Assembly (NCBI GenBank): GCA_936450465.1
Contig: OW388294.1
Location: forward strand, 71,706,075 to 71,770,074
Length of the DNA: 64,000 nt
Origin: Gibbula magus
Taxonomy: Eukaryota > Mollusca > Gastropoda > Trochida > Trochidae
Direction of reading: 5' to 3'
The position numbers and the translations under genes are program-made. This document shows positions 1 to 12,812 of this stretch, in pieces (the first letter of the stretch is position 1; each line of letters starts with the position of its first letter). The notes beneath the pieces are model-generated. The model was given only the letters and a program-made list of their open reading frames with translations. It did no database searches and was not told the origin of the DNA.

Positions 1-1092
1 TATTGGAGACTGTTTGGTGCTTTACCAGGCAGAATTGGAGACTGTTTGGTGCTTTACCAGCAGTATTGGAGACTGTTTGGTGCTTTACCAGGCAGTATTG
101 GGGACTGTTTGGTGCTTTACCAGCAGTATTGGAGACTGTTTGGTGCTTTACCAGCAGTATTGGAGACTGTTTGGTGCTTCACCAGGCAGTATTGGAGACT
201 GTTTGGTGCTTTACCAGCAGTATTGGGGACTGTTTGGTGCTTTACCAGCAGTATTGGAGACTGTTTGGTGCTTTACTAGACAGTATTGGGGACTGTTTGG
301 TGCTTTACTAGACAGTATTGGGGACTGTTTGGTGCTTTACCAGGCAGTATTGGGGACTGTTTGGTGCTTTACCAGCAGTATTGGGGACGGTTTGGTGCTT
401 TACCAGCAGTATTGGGAACTGTTTGGTGCTTTACTAGACAGTATTGGGGACTGTTTGGTGCTTTACCAGGCAGTATTGGGGACTGTTTGGTGCTTTACCA
501 GGCAGTATTGGGGACGTTTTGGTGCTTTACCAGCAGTAATGGGGACGGTTTGGTGCTTTACCAGGCAGTATTGGGGACTGTTTGGTGCTTTACCAGGCAG
601 TATTGGGGACGGTTTGGTGCTTTACCAGCAGTATTGGGGACGTTTTGGTGCTTTACAAGGCAGCATTGGGGACGGTTTGGTGCTTTACTAGGCAGTATTG
701 GGGACTGTTTGGTGCTTTACCAGGCACCATTGGGGACTGTTTGGTGCTTTACCAGTCAGTATTGGGGACTGTTTGGTGCTTTACCAGGCAGCATTGGGGA
801 CTGTTTGGTGCTTTACCAGGCAGTATTGGGGACGGTTTGGTGCTTTACTAGGCAGCATTGGGGACTGTTAGGTGCTTTACCAGGCAGCATTGGGGACTGT
901 TTGGTGCTTTACCAGGCAGTATTGGGGACGGTTTGGTGCTTTACTAGGCAGTATTGGGGACGGTTTGGTGCTTTACCAGGCAGTATTGGAAACTGTTTGG
1001 TGCTTTACCAGGCAGCATTGGGAACTGTTTGGTGCTTTACCAGGCAGTATTGGGAACTGTTTGGTGCTTTACCAGAAAGTATTGGGAACTGT
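1..1092. repeat. Satellite, ~31/32-bp unit, about 34 copies
   Basis: A 31- or 32-bp unit (core GGGACTGTTTGGTGCTTTAC, then CAG or CAGG before the next CAGTATT) runs head to tail from the first base, so the array continues outside the window. Copies differ mainly at GGAGAC/GGGGAC/GGGAAC and by one base in the CCAGCAG/CCAGGCAG spacer, which rotates the reading frame. The unit has no stop in several frames, so long ORFs appear here; they are by-products of the repeat. Confidence 0.97.
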
Positions 1093-1153
1093 TTGAGTGA
1101 GTGAGTGAGTTATTGTTTAACGCCGCTTCGGCAGTATTGCAGCCATTAGCGGC
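1093..1153 (-). mobile_element. Tail-only ~60-bp SINE-like insertion in the satellite
   Basis: Read on the minus strand this is a short element with a stem (CGCCGCT paired with AGCGGCG), then GTTAAACAATAACTCACTCA. It splits one satellite unit: GGAACTGTTT lies on both sides, and removing the insert restores a continuous unit, so this is a target-site duplication. The same element recurs at 34085-34143, 37990-38020 and 46745-46804. Confidence 0.75.
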
Positions 1154-1343
1154 GAAGGAACTGTTTGATACTTTACCAGGCAGTATGGGGAACTAAATGG
1201 TATTTTACCAGGCAGTATTGGATACTGTTTAGTGCTTTACCAGGCAGGAGTGGGAACTGTTTGATGCTTTACCAGGTATCATTGACAACTATGTGGTGCT
1301 TTACCAGGCAGTGATAGGAATAGTCAGGTGCTTTACCGGCAAC
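1154..1343. repeat. Decayed edge of the satellite array
   Basis: Six diverged units of the same satellite, still marked by 'GTGCTTTACCAGGCAG' or close variants, with more substitutions and irregular spacing. Edge decay next to a homogeneous core is usual for tandem arrays. Confidence 0.85.
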
Positions 1344-2602
1344 CAGAGACTATATGTTAATTTACAAGAGAGAATGGCACTGAGAGTTATCTACTGCTGT
1401 TCTGAACATCTCATATATCCATGCTTCAAATTACTGTGGTCAATTGACCATCCCAAGCAAGGAAATTATATGTAGATCCAGATATAGATAAAGGTAGATG
1501 TATATAGATACAATGTTGGTAGACATCTGTAGTGTTGTTGTAACTATATGTACAGTGTGGAGATGTTGATACAGACGGGTCACTGCTATAAAGAGAGGAA
1601 TGTCCCATCCCATTCCTGCAGCCTCCCACTACAAACATACTGACTTCTATCTATAGACTGGATACAGGAATCACTCTTCCTCTTCATAAACAACAGCATA
1701 CTCAGGGTGTCCGGTGTCAATATCTTATCAGGTTTACCTATGATTCCTCAATTGTTGGTGTCAGTCAATATTTTACAGGTAGATCTGAGTTTTCAGGGAT
1801 AACATTTCTGTTAATATGAAGGAATGCATCCTCAAAATGTCCAGTATGATTAAAATTGAAGTTATTCTAAGGAATAAAAATTGCAGAATGTTGCATCTAT
1901 TGTTATAGAAAATCATTTGGTGGTTCCTCTTCACATGATCTTATGGTGACTTGTATATGCACATATCCCATTCATTAGATTCACTGTTAGAAACTTTTAT
2001 CCTTCAGACCAGGGTCATTTTGATTCAGATTGTGTAATGATCAGCAGAAATCTTGACTTTTTTCAATGTGAATGATATTCAGTTTATGCATGGGATTTTG
2101 GCATTTTGGCATTTCAAATTGTGTTATTTTAATGTTGTAAGACATCATCATATCTGATACTGAAGAAGTTTAAGATATTCCAAAAAGATGTGAAAAATAT
2201 TTGCGTGATATATGAAAATTTTTACAACATTATTATTAACAGTATTTCCATGTCAATCTGTTGCAAAAAGAAAACAGACAATTATTTACATACATACATC
2301 TCATTGAGTCTACTTCCTTTTCATCTACTTTCTCTTTCTGACAAAATCATGACGAAATGCTGTTCATGGTTGAATTCTGTTCTTTTTGTCATGAGTTTCG
2401 AGAACAAAGCAGTCATTCCACAACAACAAGTTTGAAGCTCAATATAGGGTTAGGCGAACAAACATATTTTGAGTCAGAGAGTTGTTGCTATAGTGAGAAC
2501 GATAAGTGATGTAAATTGTGTGATATTTTCCCCTTTATACATAATTGTTTAACTTAGGCTAAATTTAAAAACTAAATGTTTCTCTGGCGTCAACACATGA
2601 TT
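1344..2602. other. AT-rich non-coding stretch
   Basis: No ORF with coding character, no convincing exon and no clear repeat boundary. The short ORFs at 1426-1638 (minus) and 2190-2435 (plus) have no recognisable motif. Confidence 0.6.
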
Positions 2603-4086
2603 TTAACCCTTAACTTGCGAATCCCGGAATTATCCGGGCGGGCTATAAGCGATTCCGAGGTGTCTGTATACTGATCCCGGATCGGGTTCTTAGAAGAATT
2701 CACGGCTGTCTAAGTACTTTTCTATCCCTCATACCGGGTCCCAAGTCGATTGTTTCCGCGACTCGCTGCATGAGAATGGCTGTATTTATGCTTCGCGACC
2801 CGACATGAGAATGAAGCTTTGTTCAGTGTGTGGTCGGAATATCAAGCAAAATTCACACCAATTTGTGTGTTCATTGTTGACCCGTAACGCATCGATAATT
2901 AGCTTTACAAAAGGCCAATTTTGTCGGGCTTAGCCCCCGAAGCATTACTTCGCTTGAGGCTATTTTCACCCACGTGTTTGTATTGCGTCGGGTTTGCCTC
3001 GCCCGAGACTGCTATCTGCCTCGCATCTCGCGAGACGGGGAAAAAAATCGCTAACTCGCCTTACTCCCGCACTTCATATCATGTGAGCGAATTGTTTGTT
3101 TTCAAAAAGAAATACGGCAAAATAAAGGGGAAACAATGGACTACATTCCCATAAAAAATTAGCAAATGTCAAAAAAATAATAAAGACACAGCAAGCGCCG
3201 TGGAAAAGGGCACGTTTACACCGACAATCCCTTAACAATCGGCGATTTTCACAACTTGTTACACATTTATCACGGCTAAAATACTGAATGCATTTTCATG
3301 ATTTTTATATCACAATAAACCAAAAAGAATAATCTTTTATTCTATATAAAATGCGCATATTTATTTCACAGAAATAAAGATACAATTTTACCTTTCTGAG
3401 AGGCATGTGAAACCAAACGGCACACAAACTAATCAACATATTTTCATCAGTTATGGTTCGAGGTTAGCTTTTATTTGAAAGGTAAAAAACAACCATATTA
3501 GGGTTGACATGTGCTTATTTATCAACTGGTTCGAGATTATGATTTCTTGGAAAAGTGCGATGAACGACCGTTCGCAATGCCGCATACATGTTGTAAGTAT
3601 TTACGATTTTATTGGTGGAAATAAAGACAAACTTTACATAGCTATAGAATTATAACCAAAGGTCGCATTCTAATAATTTTTATATCATTGTGAAGCTAGA
3701 CATCTTGTCTTCAATTCCGTTTATAAATGGAATTTTTTTCGTTTCGTATTTATGATGTTACAAGGCCCGAATTAAAGACAATCTTTCGAAAGTAATGGAA
3801 TAAAAACGAAAAAACATAGAAAATTCATTCAAAGTTTCGGGTGTGAATTAGCCATTTGTGTACGGGTGTCGCTACTTGAATTTGTATTGAACGCCCGTAT
3901 ATAGTCCTTATTCGCCATGTAGATGCGGTATATTTTGTAAAAACGGTACCGGAATCGCCGCCTGGAAATTCCGCCAGCAGAGCTAGTTAGTGCCAAAGCC
4001 CAAACTACTGCTGCGAGCTGCGAGCCTGTAAATTCCGCCACAGGGGCTAAAAATGGTAAAATATATATACGCAACGTAAGGGTTAA
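2603..4086. mobile_element. Non-autonomous piggyBac-like element, ~1.48 kb
   Basis: TTAA occurs at 2603-2606 and 4083-4086. The enclosed 1,476 bp begins CCCTTAACTTGCGAA and ends with the inverted counterpart CGCAACGTAAGGG, giving a ~14-bp imperfect terminal inverted repeat. A CCCT terminus with TTAA flanks fits the piggyBac superfamily. The interior is much richer in GC and CpG than its surroundings. No transposase ORF is present, so it would need a helper. TTAA is self-complementary, so the target duplication and the element end cannot be fully separated by eye. Confidence 0.65.
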
Positions 4087-5623
4087 TTAATGTGTGTAAC
4101 ATTGTGATTTGGAAAATAAATTATGAATTTTCCGCATCATTTTGTTTTCTACTTGCACTTCAAAACTATATTCTGATGAAGAATGTACTCCTCCCTTGTC
4201 ATGTTCCTGCTAAAATAAAAAATAAAATCCAACTGCCCTTGTTGCTTTTGAACAAAAATTGCCAAGAAACTTTTAACTTTTTATGCAGCCTTACCTAGTG
4301 ACACAATCACTTTAAAACTAAAGTTAGAGTGTCATTTTCTTCTTTCACAGCAACTCCTTTAGAAATAATCAGTCCAGGTCTCCATATTGTGTTATGAGTT
4401 CAGTTTACCTGGAGAGATAAAGAATTTATTTAAGTCATACAAACATTAACATTTGCTTTACTGGTCTTTCATAGCTTTGGATTTATGAGGGCGATATTGT
4501 TAGTAGATATTGTAACCTTTTATTGCTCACCTTTGAAGTGTCATTAATATTAGTCTGATGTGAAGTATAAATCAAGGGTTAGGTTGCCGATCTCTCACGA
4601 TCTACATTGTGAAGTGGATGACAGCAAGAAACATTGTGAATTGGATGACATCAAGAATCGTGTACTATAGAAGCGTTTCATCATAGATCTGTGATCATTA
4701 AAATATAGTTTCTAGTAGAAATTTTAAATTTTAAATTTGGCATGTTTATATTTGCTGATATATTTGTTGGTCCTCATTATCTAGCACTTATATTTTTGTT
4801 AATTTAAAAAAATATATATATTATGCAATGGCTTTTAATGGGTTGTATTTGAGAAATAAGAATTAATTACAGTAGAAACTGCATTTTTTAAATCTATATA
4901 GGGGAAAATGAACATATGCATTACTAACATGCTAAAGAGATATTCCACTCTGCAGTGTTCAGATAAGATATTATCTTGTTTACCAATCCAATTCTTACTT
5001 GGAAATGAATTTGTTGAACTCATATACAACTAATCCATGCTAGTCGAAATGGCTTCTACCTAACATTGGCATATTTGCTTAGATTTAGCTGGCGTCAATA
5101 TCCAAGTAAATATCTTTTGACTTTTACCTGATCTTTATCAGTGTGGTCGACCTACAGGCGACTGGCTCATTTTATCAGACATAGTCCCCCATGTTTGTAA
5201 ACTCGCTCTTTGGACTTTACTCCTGAACACAGTCTTCACTTAGCTGGACATGAACATTATTTGCAAATGTGATCTTTGGACCATTTGCAAACATAAGCTT
5301 CATTTCGTCTATTAGTCTGTATTTGCAAACACAACAATCTCTGATGAATTCTGATAGACTTGTTAATGTTCTGTTGATTCTTGTCTCTGATCAGCTTGAC
5401 TCTGGCTCATGCCACAAATAAGATCTTGTCAGTCTCAGTGTGTGACAGTAGAGACAAGTTTACTATTATCTAATTGATTTTGTGGGTAGTAGTCGATCTT
5501 AGTAGGAGTCGATCTTAGTTTTTGTTGATCTTAGTATTATAAGCGTTCATACCAAAATCTATTAAAAGATTGGAGTAGTTGCTTCCTTGCTTGGTCCTCA
5601 GCATTATAAGGACAGAACAATGC
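4087..5623. other. AT-rich non-coding stretch
   Basis: No exon or repeat family recognised apart from simple A/T runs. Confidence 0.55.
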
Positions 5624-5985
5624 TTAAAGGCGCTGTAGCACGTTTTTTCGCTCAAATAAGTTGATGAAATGTATTTGAAAAATAATTTCACCAATAGTAA
5701 AACATCCTTTTCTCCTCGGAAAATAAAGTTTAAAATAAGTGTACATGTTTTGGTTAAGCCATGGGAATCGTTTTTGTAATACAAAATAATAAATTGTGTT
5801 CACAATAAAATGGCCGCCATGCAATTTTTGCTTTTTACGCAACATCGTTTTTACCACTACAGATAATTTGTTTGTGTAATAAGATGTTTTACCCTCTAAA
5901 GTTAATTTAAATCACATAAACTATCATTATAAATGAGAAATTTGAAAAAATAAATTTTGCAAAAAACGTGCTACAGCGCCTTTAA
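5624..5985. mobile_element. TTAA-type MITE, copy 1
   Basis: A 354-bp element between TTAA at 5624-5627 and 5982-5985. The ends are inverted: AGGCGCTGTAGCACGTTTTT on the left and its complement on the right. The interior carries 'ATGGCCGCCATGCAATTTTT', shared with the copies at 7485 and 37475. No ORF of substance. The superfamily is uncertain (piggyBac-like by TTAA, but the AGG terminus could also suit a Harbinger-type element). Confidence 0.8.
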
Positions 5986-7484
5986 ACTGGCTGTGCAGTG
6001 AAGGTTCTGCTTGATATATATAGCTAAGGAATCATTCTTATGCCAGTTACAGAGTCATACAGACGTTCAGCAGGCTAAATGTGATACAAATATCTCTAGT
6101 ACATTCCTGCAGGCTCCCCACATATAGAAGTCCTGTATTGATTTGCCTGATTTTTGTTCCAAAAAAACTCATCAAGAACATTTTCCCTAAGAATAGGGAC
6201 ACAGACTCAGAGTCGTGTTCCATTTAGAGATTGAAAACTTGGGACACCATGACTGTTGGGCTTTGAATTGACTTGTAATGGGCAGGAGGATTCATTGATC
6301 TGAGAGGCAGCGGACTTGTCAGCTTATTGGAGGTTCGTGGTTTCAATGCAGGGATTTTTAGGTTATCCTTAGACCCTGATTTTTCTTTAAAATCTGAATT
6401 GAAACCTGAAGGAAAAGAGACAGTGTGAAATGTTTTCAAGCTAAGATTTATGATTTAAAATTTCACAGTGAAAAGACATAAAGAAAATTTTGTTTTTACC
6501 ATTTTGACCCTGACGTAACAGTGTATATTGTTTTGATAGTGTTTCCTGTAAAGAGGTAATATTTGTATTTCATCCATAACTCATAGCAAATACAGAAGCT
6601 GCATTCATGAGAGCTGAGATCAAAGCATCTGGACATGGTCCATGTTATTTTAAATGTTTAGTTAATCCAGGGCAAAAACTGAAAAAACTTAAATATGATC
6701 CACATGTGGTAAAATGAGAAACTAAGATAATAGGAAATGTTTTCAATGAAGTAGTTTAAGAAGTCTGCATTAGGATTTCAGAATGATAGATCAATTATTA
6801 TAGTTTATAGTTTAAATGGATGTATTTCCGAATCTGAAGATATATTAATTATATGATGTTGTGTAGTTGATTGAAGAGAGATCACAATTGAATAAATGCG
6901 ATTCATACAGTGCCCCATTATATTTTCGATTATATATTTCAAAATTAATTTTAAATTGTCATGTTTCCAAAAGCTGAAAAATAATGAAAATAAAATGAAA
7001 AGGTTTAGTGCACTAAAGTGATTGAATAATCATATTTGAATATATGTATTTGTAATATCCATGTAATGACATGTTCAGCAGTGCATAAATTCCAATGTAA
7101 TTGGTCATAATCTTATTGAATGTTTCTGATTTGCATGATAAAATTTAGTGTAAAACAAAGTAAATGGTAAAGAAACAAGATGAAATTGTTTAGTGCACCT
7201 TAGTGTTCATGTTTGATTGAAACAGTAACAAATCATGTTTAAGAGAAATGTATTCCACTTCAGTGTGTTTGATATGAAATATTATATTATATATATTATA
7301 ATATTATATATATATGAATACGATATGACTCAGACTATCTATGGATGAAACATTATTCTTAATAAGTTGTTTTATTCTTGTTTCTTCATATTGTTTGAAG
7401 TTTAGTAAATTAAATTTCATTACCAAGGTTAAAATATTTCAAATGCTTTTGAAAACTGAATTCCAAGTTTGCAATTACTTTCAA
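5986..7484. other. AT-rich non-coding stretch
   Basis: No exon seen. An (AT)-rich near-palindrome lies at about 7280-7315. The minus ORF at 6224-6439 has no recognisable motif. Confidence 0.55.
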
Positions 7485-7904
7485 GGGGCAGTAGCATTTT
7501 TTGTTCACTCAAATAGGTCGATGAAATGTATTTGAAAAATTATGTCACCAATAGGCAGTAGAATTTTGTTTTCACTCAAATAAGTAGATGAAATGTATTT
7601 GAAAAATTATGTGACCAATAGTTAAACTTCCTTCTCTCTACGGAGTTGAAAAATGAGTGTACATTGTACAGTAGAGCCATGGGAGTTGTTTTTTGTAATT
7701 CGAAATAATAAAATGTGTCCACATTTAAATGGCCGCCATGCAATTTTTGCTTAAAACACAACACTGTTATTTCAACTACTGATAATAGGTTTGTGTAATA
7801 AGATTGTTTACCATCTTAGGTAAATATGAATGACATAAACTATCATCATAAATGGGAAATTTGAAAAAATAAAATTTGCAAAAAATGTGCTACAGCCCCT
7901 TTAA
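7485..7904. mobile_element. TTAA-type MITE, copy 2, with duplicated left end
   Basis: Ends AGGGGCAGTAGCA and TGCTACAGCCCCTTTAA match the 5624 copy. The left ~70 bp (CACTCAAATAAGTNGATGAAATG...) is present twice, at about 7503-7555 and 7571-7615, from an internal duplication. The left TTAA is degraded to TCAA. Confidence 0.75.
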
Positions 7905-8166
7905 GAAAGATGTAAAGAAATACACTATCAATTGGATCCTCTGTGGGCCGTATTTCACTCCTATAAGCCATGTGTGAGACTTATTAAGATGGTGCAACTA
8001 TTTGTTGCGAGGATTCTAATTAATGGCGAGGCTGATCCCGTGTTAGAGAGGATCTGTATCAGCACAGGCGGAGAAACAATTTCCTGTGCATCCAGGAAGT
8101 GATGCATGCTGGGATACCTATAGAGGAGACAACTGTGTTGTTATTGGTTGAATTGAAAGCCAAGGG

Positions 8167-8334
8167 CAGGGGCGGATCCAGGATTTTTGAAAGGGGGGGG
8201 TCCCAAAACAATTTTTCTCCACTCAGTGGGGGGGGGGGGGGGGGGGGGGGGTTAGATGTATATCCCAACTTATACATGGATTTGAAAAGGGGGGGGTCCG
8301 GACCCCCTGAACCCCCCCCTTGGATCCGCCACTG
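8167..8334. mobile_element. Short MITE with CAGTGGCGGATCCA ends and poly-G core
   Basis: The inverted ends are CAGGGGCGGATCCA on the left and TGGATCCGCCACTG on the right. The interior is G-rich and contains a run of 24 G at 8228-8251. Related sequences lie at about 14683-14803, 18665-18840 and 44300-44470. Overlapping ORFs on both strands reflect the near-palindromic composition. Confidence 0.7.
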
Positions 8335-8383
8335 AAGGTTGTATAATAATCTCATCATGTTTAACTATGCTTATATTGATATG

Positions 8384-8750
8384 ATCAGCTTAGTAGCTGC
8401 TGCTTAGAATCAAGAGTCTGAGGTTTGAATCCTGCTAAGGCCTCTGCAACTTTGTCTTCAATAGAGAACTCTTATGCGTCACAGTATAATATTTAGGTTG
8501 CTATTTCTGTAGGCCCTTTAAGATTTTTCTCCACTGAGGGAAGGTATCTTTTCGTAGGCCTGTTCTACATGCAGTAAAATTTGGATGCAATGCCATGCTG
8601 TATTCAGTGTTGTTCCGCCAATGGTTAGCTAGTTCCAGCCGATGTTCACAGGTTTCACTGCAATGTATAGCCACAATGGTGTTGTGGGCTTTCTCCATGC
8701 AATAATACTCACCATCATGATAAAATGTAATAATCTTGAAATTGTTGTTA
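8384..8750 (+). mobile_element. tRNA-derived SINE, diverged copy
   Basis: The head has a tRNA box-B-like GGTTTGAATCC at about 8430. The body motifs of the family follow in order (AGAGAACT, GTTCTACATGCAGT, GCAATGTATAGCCACAATGG, CTTTCTCCATGCAATAATAC, ATAATCTTGAAA). About 60 bp near 8480-8545 does not match the family and may be an insertion. Confidence 0.65.
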
Positions 8751-8762
8751 GCATTATTCAAG

Positions 8763-8965
8763 AGGATGGGTTGTTGAAAATAATTTAGGAAGATGAGGTG
8801 ACCAATATATCAATGTTGTTCTGAAGAACACTGAGGTTGTTCAGGGGAATGAGATAAGTCCAATATATCAAGGTCATTTTGTAAAGTAAGGTTATTTAGG
8901 GGGATGAGATAATCCCTATATATCAATGTTGTTCTGTAGAGTAAGGTTGTTCAGGGGGATGAGTT
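8763..8965. repeat. Three-copy ~70-bp tandem repeat
   Basis: Three imperfect units share 'CAATATATCAATGTTGTTCTG' or close variants, then 'AAGGTTGTTCAGGGGGATGAG'. The middle unit has TTATTTAGGGGG at the equivalent place. No coding function. Confidence 0.65.
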
Positions 8966-11900
8966 GTTGCTGTGACGCGTGGATCCGATTGTTTAGATTG
9001 TGCTTCCTGCTCCAAGATGCCCACACCTTGCACACCCAGTCAGTGCCATATGGCCGGGCTGTTTTCCTTTCAAGCCACAAGCCAGAACCAGCTCTAGGCC
9101 AAGTTGAAGGTCATAAACTGACCTCTGTGAGGTCATTCAAAGATCCACAGATGCTAGTGCAGGCAGAGAGCTAGGACATATAAATAAACCCTGACTTCAT
9201 GGTGTAAAGACAGGGTAGTTGTAGGTTGAATAATAGTTCACAGCTACTTTGTTTTGTAAAGATAACAGTAATTGTAGAGGTGCCTGCTTTGAATAAAGAA
9301 ATTTGTGAAGATGATTATTGAGAATTTAAAAGAATACAGATAGCTAATATATATATACTGTAAAGAATTGTGCTGTAATTGTGAAGAATGATTTGGTTTT
9401 ATATATTCGTATGATTGTCAAGAATCAGTCAACAAACTAATGAAGTGGTATTCCAGGTTTCTCCCTGTAATAATACCAGTCACTTTGATACGAATAACAT
9501 TATGTAATCTTGAAAGCAGTTTTTTTTCAATTAGTCTTTCTCACACATCACAATAAGTTGACCAGGATCCAATCAAACACAGTAACAATAAACAGGATTG
9601 ATTTTCAATCGTTGCTGATAATCGGGATCATATAATGTGGTGTGTGCTGTGAACAAGTAAAAACTGCAAGTAAATGTGAGGAAAATGAAACATGAATTTA
9701 TACGATATCATTAAGGCTCAGCAAAATAAGGTTATAGATGTTTTAGGGGGAATTTGTTTAAAGACAGGAGGCCAATAAATTCCCCCAATAAACTTGGCCT
9801 TAGTGTAGATGAAATTGTTCAGGTAAGTAAAAAAGGCATTGAATTGATTTTAAAAATATATTATTTTCATTTACATTTTTACTTTGTCAGTAAAATCTGG
9901 CAACATCTTATTTGGGATTGATTCTGGGTAGCATCTTTCTTTGTTCCAAATTTATTAAAATCATGATAGGAGAATGCATAAACTAACTAAATAACTTTTG
10001 TTTGTGCCTAACCTCTAATTTCAGATATTCTTGCCACAGACTACCTGAAAGAAAGTTTCTATCAAAATGAAATTTATTTTATTCTATCAAATAATACCTT
10101 GAAGAGACATAAATGAAGAAATATTCTTTTGCAGTTAAAATTATATTGTAATAATATCTTTAAAAAACCCTTTAAGCTGAATCAAGATTCAGATCAAATG
10201 TACAAGTTTAATGATCGCAGGAGGGACAGGTAAAATAAAGCCAAATTTCAAAGGTTGATAAATGACAAGCAATTCTTTAAGAACCACAACTGATAAAAGA
10301 GATCATACCAAATAAGGTTGATATGGAGACTTTAATCCTCGTATGAGTTCAATAAGCTAGTGTCCATTGAAGTGGGTCATTTGTCAAACCTCTGTCTGTC
10401 ACCACCTGATCTTCCACAATCTTACATCAGTCGAGTATTGCTTTTGTATGTTTGTGTTCAGCTCATGCTTTTGTTTTATTGAATTTTGACAAAAAAGATT
10501 TATTGATGAAACGGAAATACGATATCCATATATAAATCCCTTAATACCCCCAGCAAATGTCAGCTGAATGAAACTGACTGGACATAGGAACTTGTTGATG
10601 TGCTTTCAACATGATTTGTTCAATAGAGAATGATAGTTTTCCAAACCTTACTTAAAACTCTTTTACTATGATTCCCAAAAATATTGTTGGACAGCCCCGG
10701 GGGAATTGAACCAATGAACCTCCTCTCCCCCTCTGGATCTACTTCTGGACATGAAGTGAGGAAATAAATGAGGTGAAAGAACCACTGACATGAGTGAGAC
10801 ATCATACAATTCAAGAACATTATAAGGCATATTTTGTCTTTCACTCACAGAAATGTCCGTTATAAATGTCAATATAAAGATATCAACATACTGAAAAGTG
10901 TCATTAAAGGGTTTAGCATCCTGCATCGAATAATGAATACTGCTTATTATGGACTACAAATTGCCAATGTTTTCACTTTGATAAGCAGACCATTTTGATG
11001 ACAACACACCATACCTGTCAACTCTAATGCATACAGACGAGACTCGCATTTCAGCTCAAAGTCACACATATTTAATTGAAATGTCATGCATTCTTGAAAT
11101 CGTGTTATAAAACACCCATTAATGTAAATAATGTTAAAAAAATCAATTATCAAAATATACTTAAATTGGCCTGAAATAAAAAAAAACTTTTCTTCTGGCC
11201 CGATGGTTTTGCCCCTTGCTGCCAACACTATAGATAGCTTAATCCTGGACATGACTTTGGGCTGTATCCATGAATCTAAACTTTTCACTCAAAGAAATTC
11301 CCTTAGGTTGACAGCTTCATTTATCCATACGCCATCTCTACGTTTCATAAAAAAATACAAAAAGTATTCCAAGAACTTTAGCATTGAAAGCTGTTCAATT
11401 GCCAAAACTATATTTTTCTTGCTAAAAATTGCTGTGGTAGGCACATTTTAGACCAAATTTTTTAACAAAATTTAAGTAATTCAAGTTTCGATTAAAGAAG
11501 ATTACTATAATAAGTTTCGTCATTTAACAAGCAGAAACAGATGCAATGAAGTTTGATGTAAAAACTATTAGGTTTTGGAAGAAAGTAACGAATGTATTGA
11601 ATTATTTAGAGGTGAAATCTGACATTGACTGATTTGTTTCTTGGATTTGCAGAAACTATATCTTGTATCTATCGGGAGGCAGTCAAAACAGATGAAATAT
11701 GTTTGTATAATGAGCTAAGAGAGCATGTGTAGATCTTTGCTGACTACTTCCTGCCGGGTTATACTAAATGTTGGAACAGAAGTAATAAGAATTTGGAACG
11801 AAGAAAAAAAGGAGAAAGAAGCTAGATTTGAAGGCTTGTTCTGCGAGAGACGTTTTGACAGGTGTGGTATATTTGTGAACTTCAGTTCTTACAGCACTTC

Positions 11901-12484
11901 TGCAGGAGAAGAAAATTAACATGGCTTAGAACTAGACATAACTCAAGTAAAAGACAAGTTATGCATTGTCTAGCTGTACAGCTTATGCAGTGTTTAATTA
12001 GCCATTACTGCAAAGTGAAACAACACTTACTTTGAGTTAGTTGTTACTGAAAAAGCAATCCTCATTATGCCCTATTTCAAGAATTACACACACAGCCAAT
12101 GGCTAAGATATTCCCAAGTCCCACTGAACAATAACTCAGTTTAAGAATTCCTAAAACTGATTTATTGAACAAAATGTTGATTCTTTTTCTAATATACACT
12201 CTTGTCACGATATAATGTTTACATAAAAAACTTGGAGTGGATATAATAAATCTCTCAGAAAAAGTGAGTTTCAAAGAAAGTTCAACCTTATTATTTCAAA
12301 ATAGAGAAACCTAAACAGAGATTTAACAATCATCTCTGACAAATACGTATGATTATTGGGTTCTTATTCACTTTGATTACGTTTGGTATTCGTAACATTA
12401 GTATTGAAGGAAAAACAAGTTCTATGGATTTCTCCTGCAATAAAGAAGTTGTTAATCTATAGAACTTGTTCTTCCTTATTAAAT
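8966..12484. other. Non-coding stretch without recognised features
   Basis: AT-rich with no convincing exon. The longest ORFs (10947-11288 minus, 11131-11451 plus) overlap on opposite strands and show no known motif. An ORF at 11725-11919 is rich in charged residues (EEKKEKEARFEG) and ends in TAA. It could be an unrecognised upstream exon, but I found no supporting splice pair. Confidence 0.5.
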
Positions 12485-12812
12485 AATAATAATAGTATAT
12501 TTATAATGCGCACATATCCTTGAACAATGCATGCTCAAGGCGCTACACAATTATTACCCTGAAGGAATCGTACTTTCGGTGCCGCCTATGAAGTGCTCCG
12601 CGTGACCGTATAGGTCCATACATTCCAATGTCCAGGTACCCATTTGTACAGCTGGGTGAACTGAGTGAAATGTGGATGAGGTGCCTTGCCCAAGGACGCA
12701 ACACAGTATAATACCCAGGTAACAAATATTTGGTGTCTCCACCGGGATTCAAACCCAGGCCGTTGGCGTGAGAGGCAGACGTGCTAACCACTACACCATT
12801 GTGCTCCACTGT
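12485..12812 (-). mobile_element. tRNA-derived SINE of a second family
   Basis: On the minus strand it starts with a tRNA-like head: GTGTAGTGGTTAGCACGTC as box A and GGTTTGAATCCC as box B. A body follows with GTCCTTGGGCAAGGCACCTC and GTGACCGTATAGG-type motifs (seen on the plus strand as CTTGCCCAAGGACG and CCGCGTGACC), then a 3' portion complementary to ATGCTCAAGGCGCTACACAA. It is full-length or nearly so, and distinct from the GGCGTTAAAC-tailed SINE elsewhere in the window. Confidence 0.8.

Noticed and set aside
3..1104. Several long ORFs of up to 272 codons
   Set aside because: They are read-through of the 31/32-bp satellite in different frames, with periodic low-complexity translations and no independent support.
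8059..8358. Overlapping ORFs on both strands
   Set aside because: They translate a near-palindromic MITE with poly-G/poly-C and show only Gly/Pro runs.
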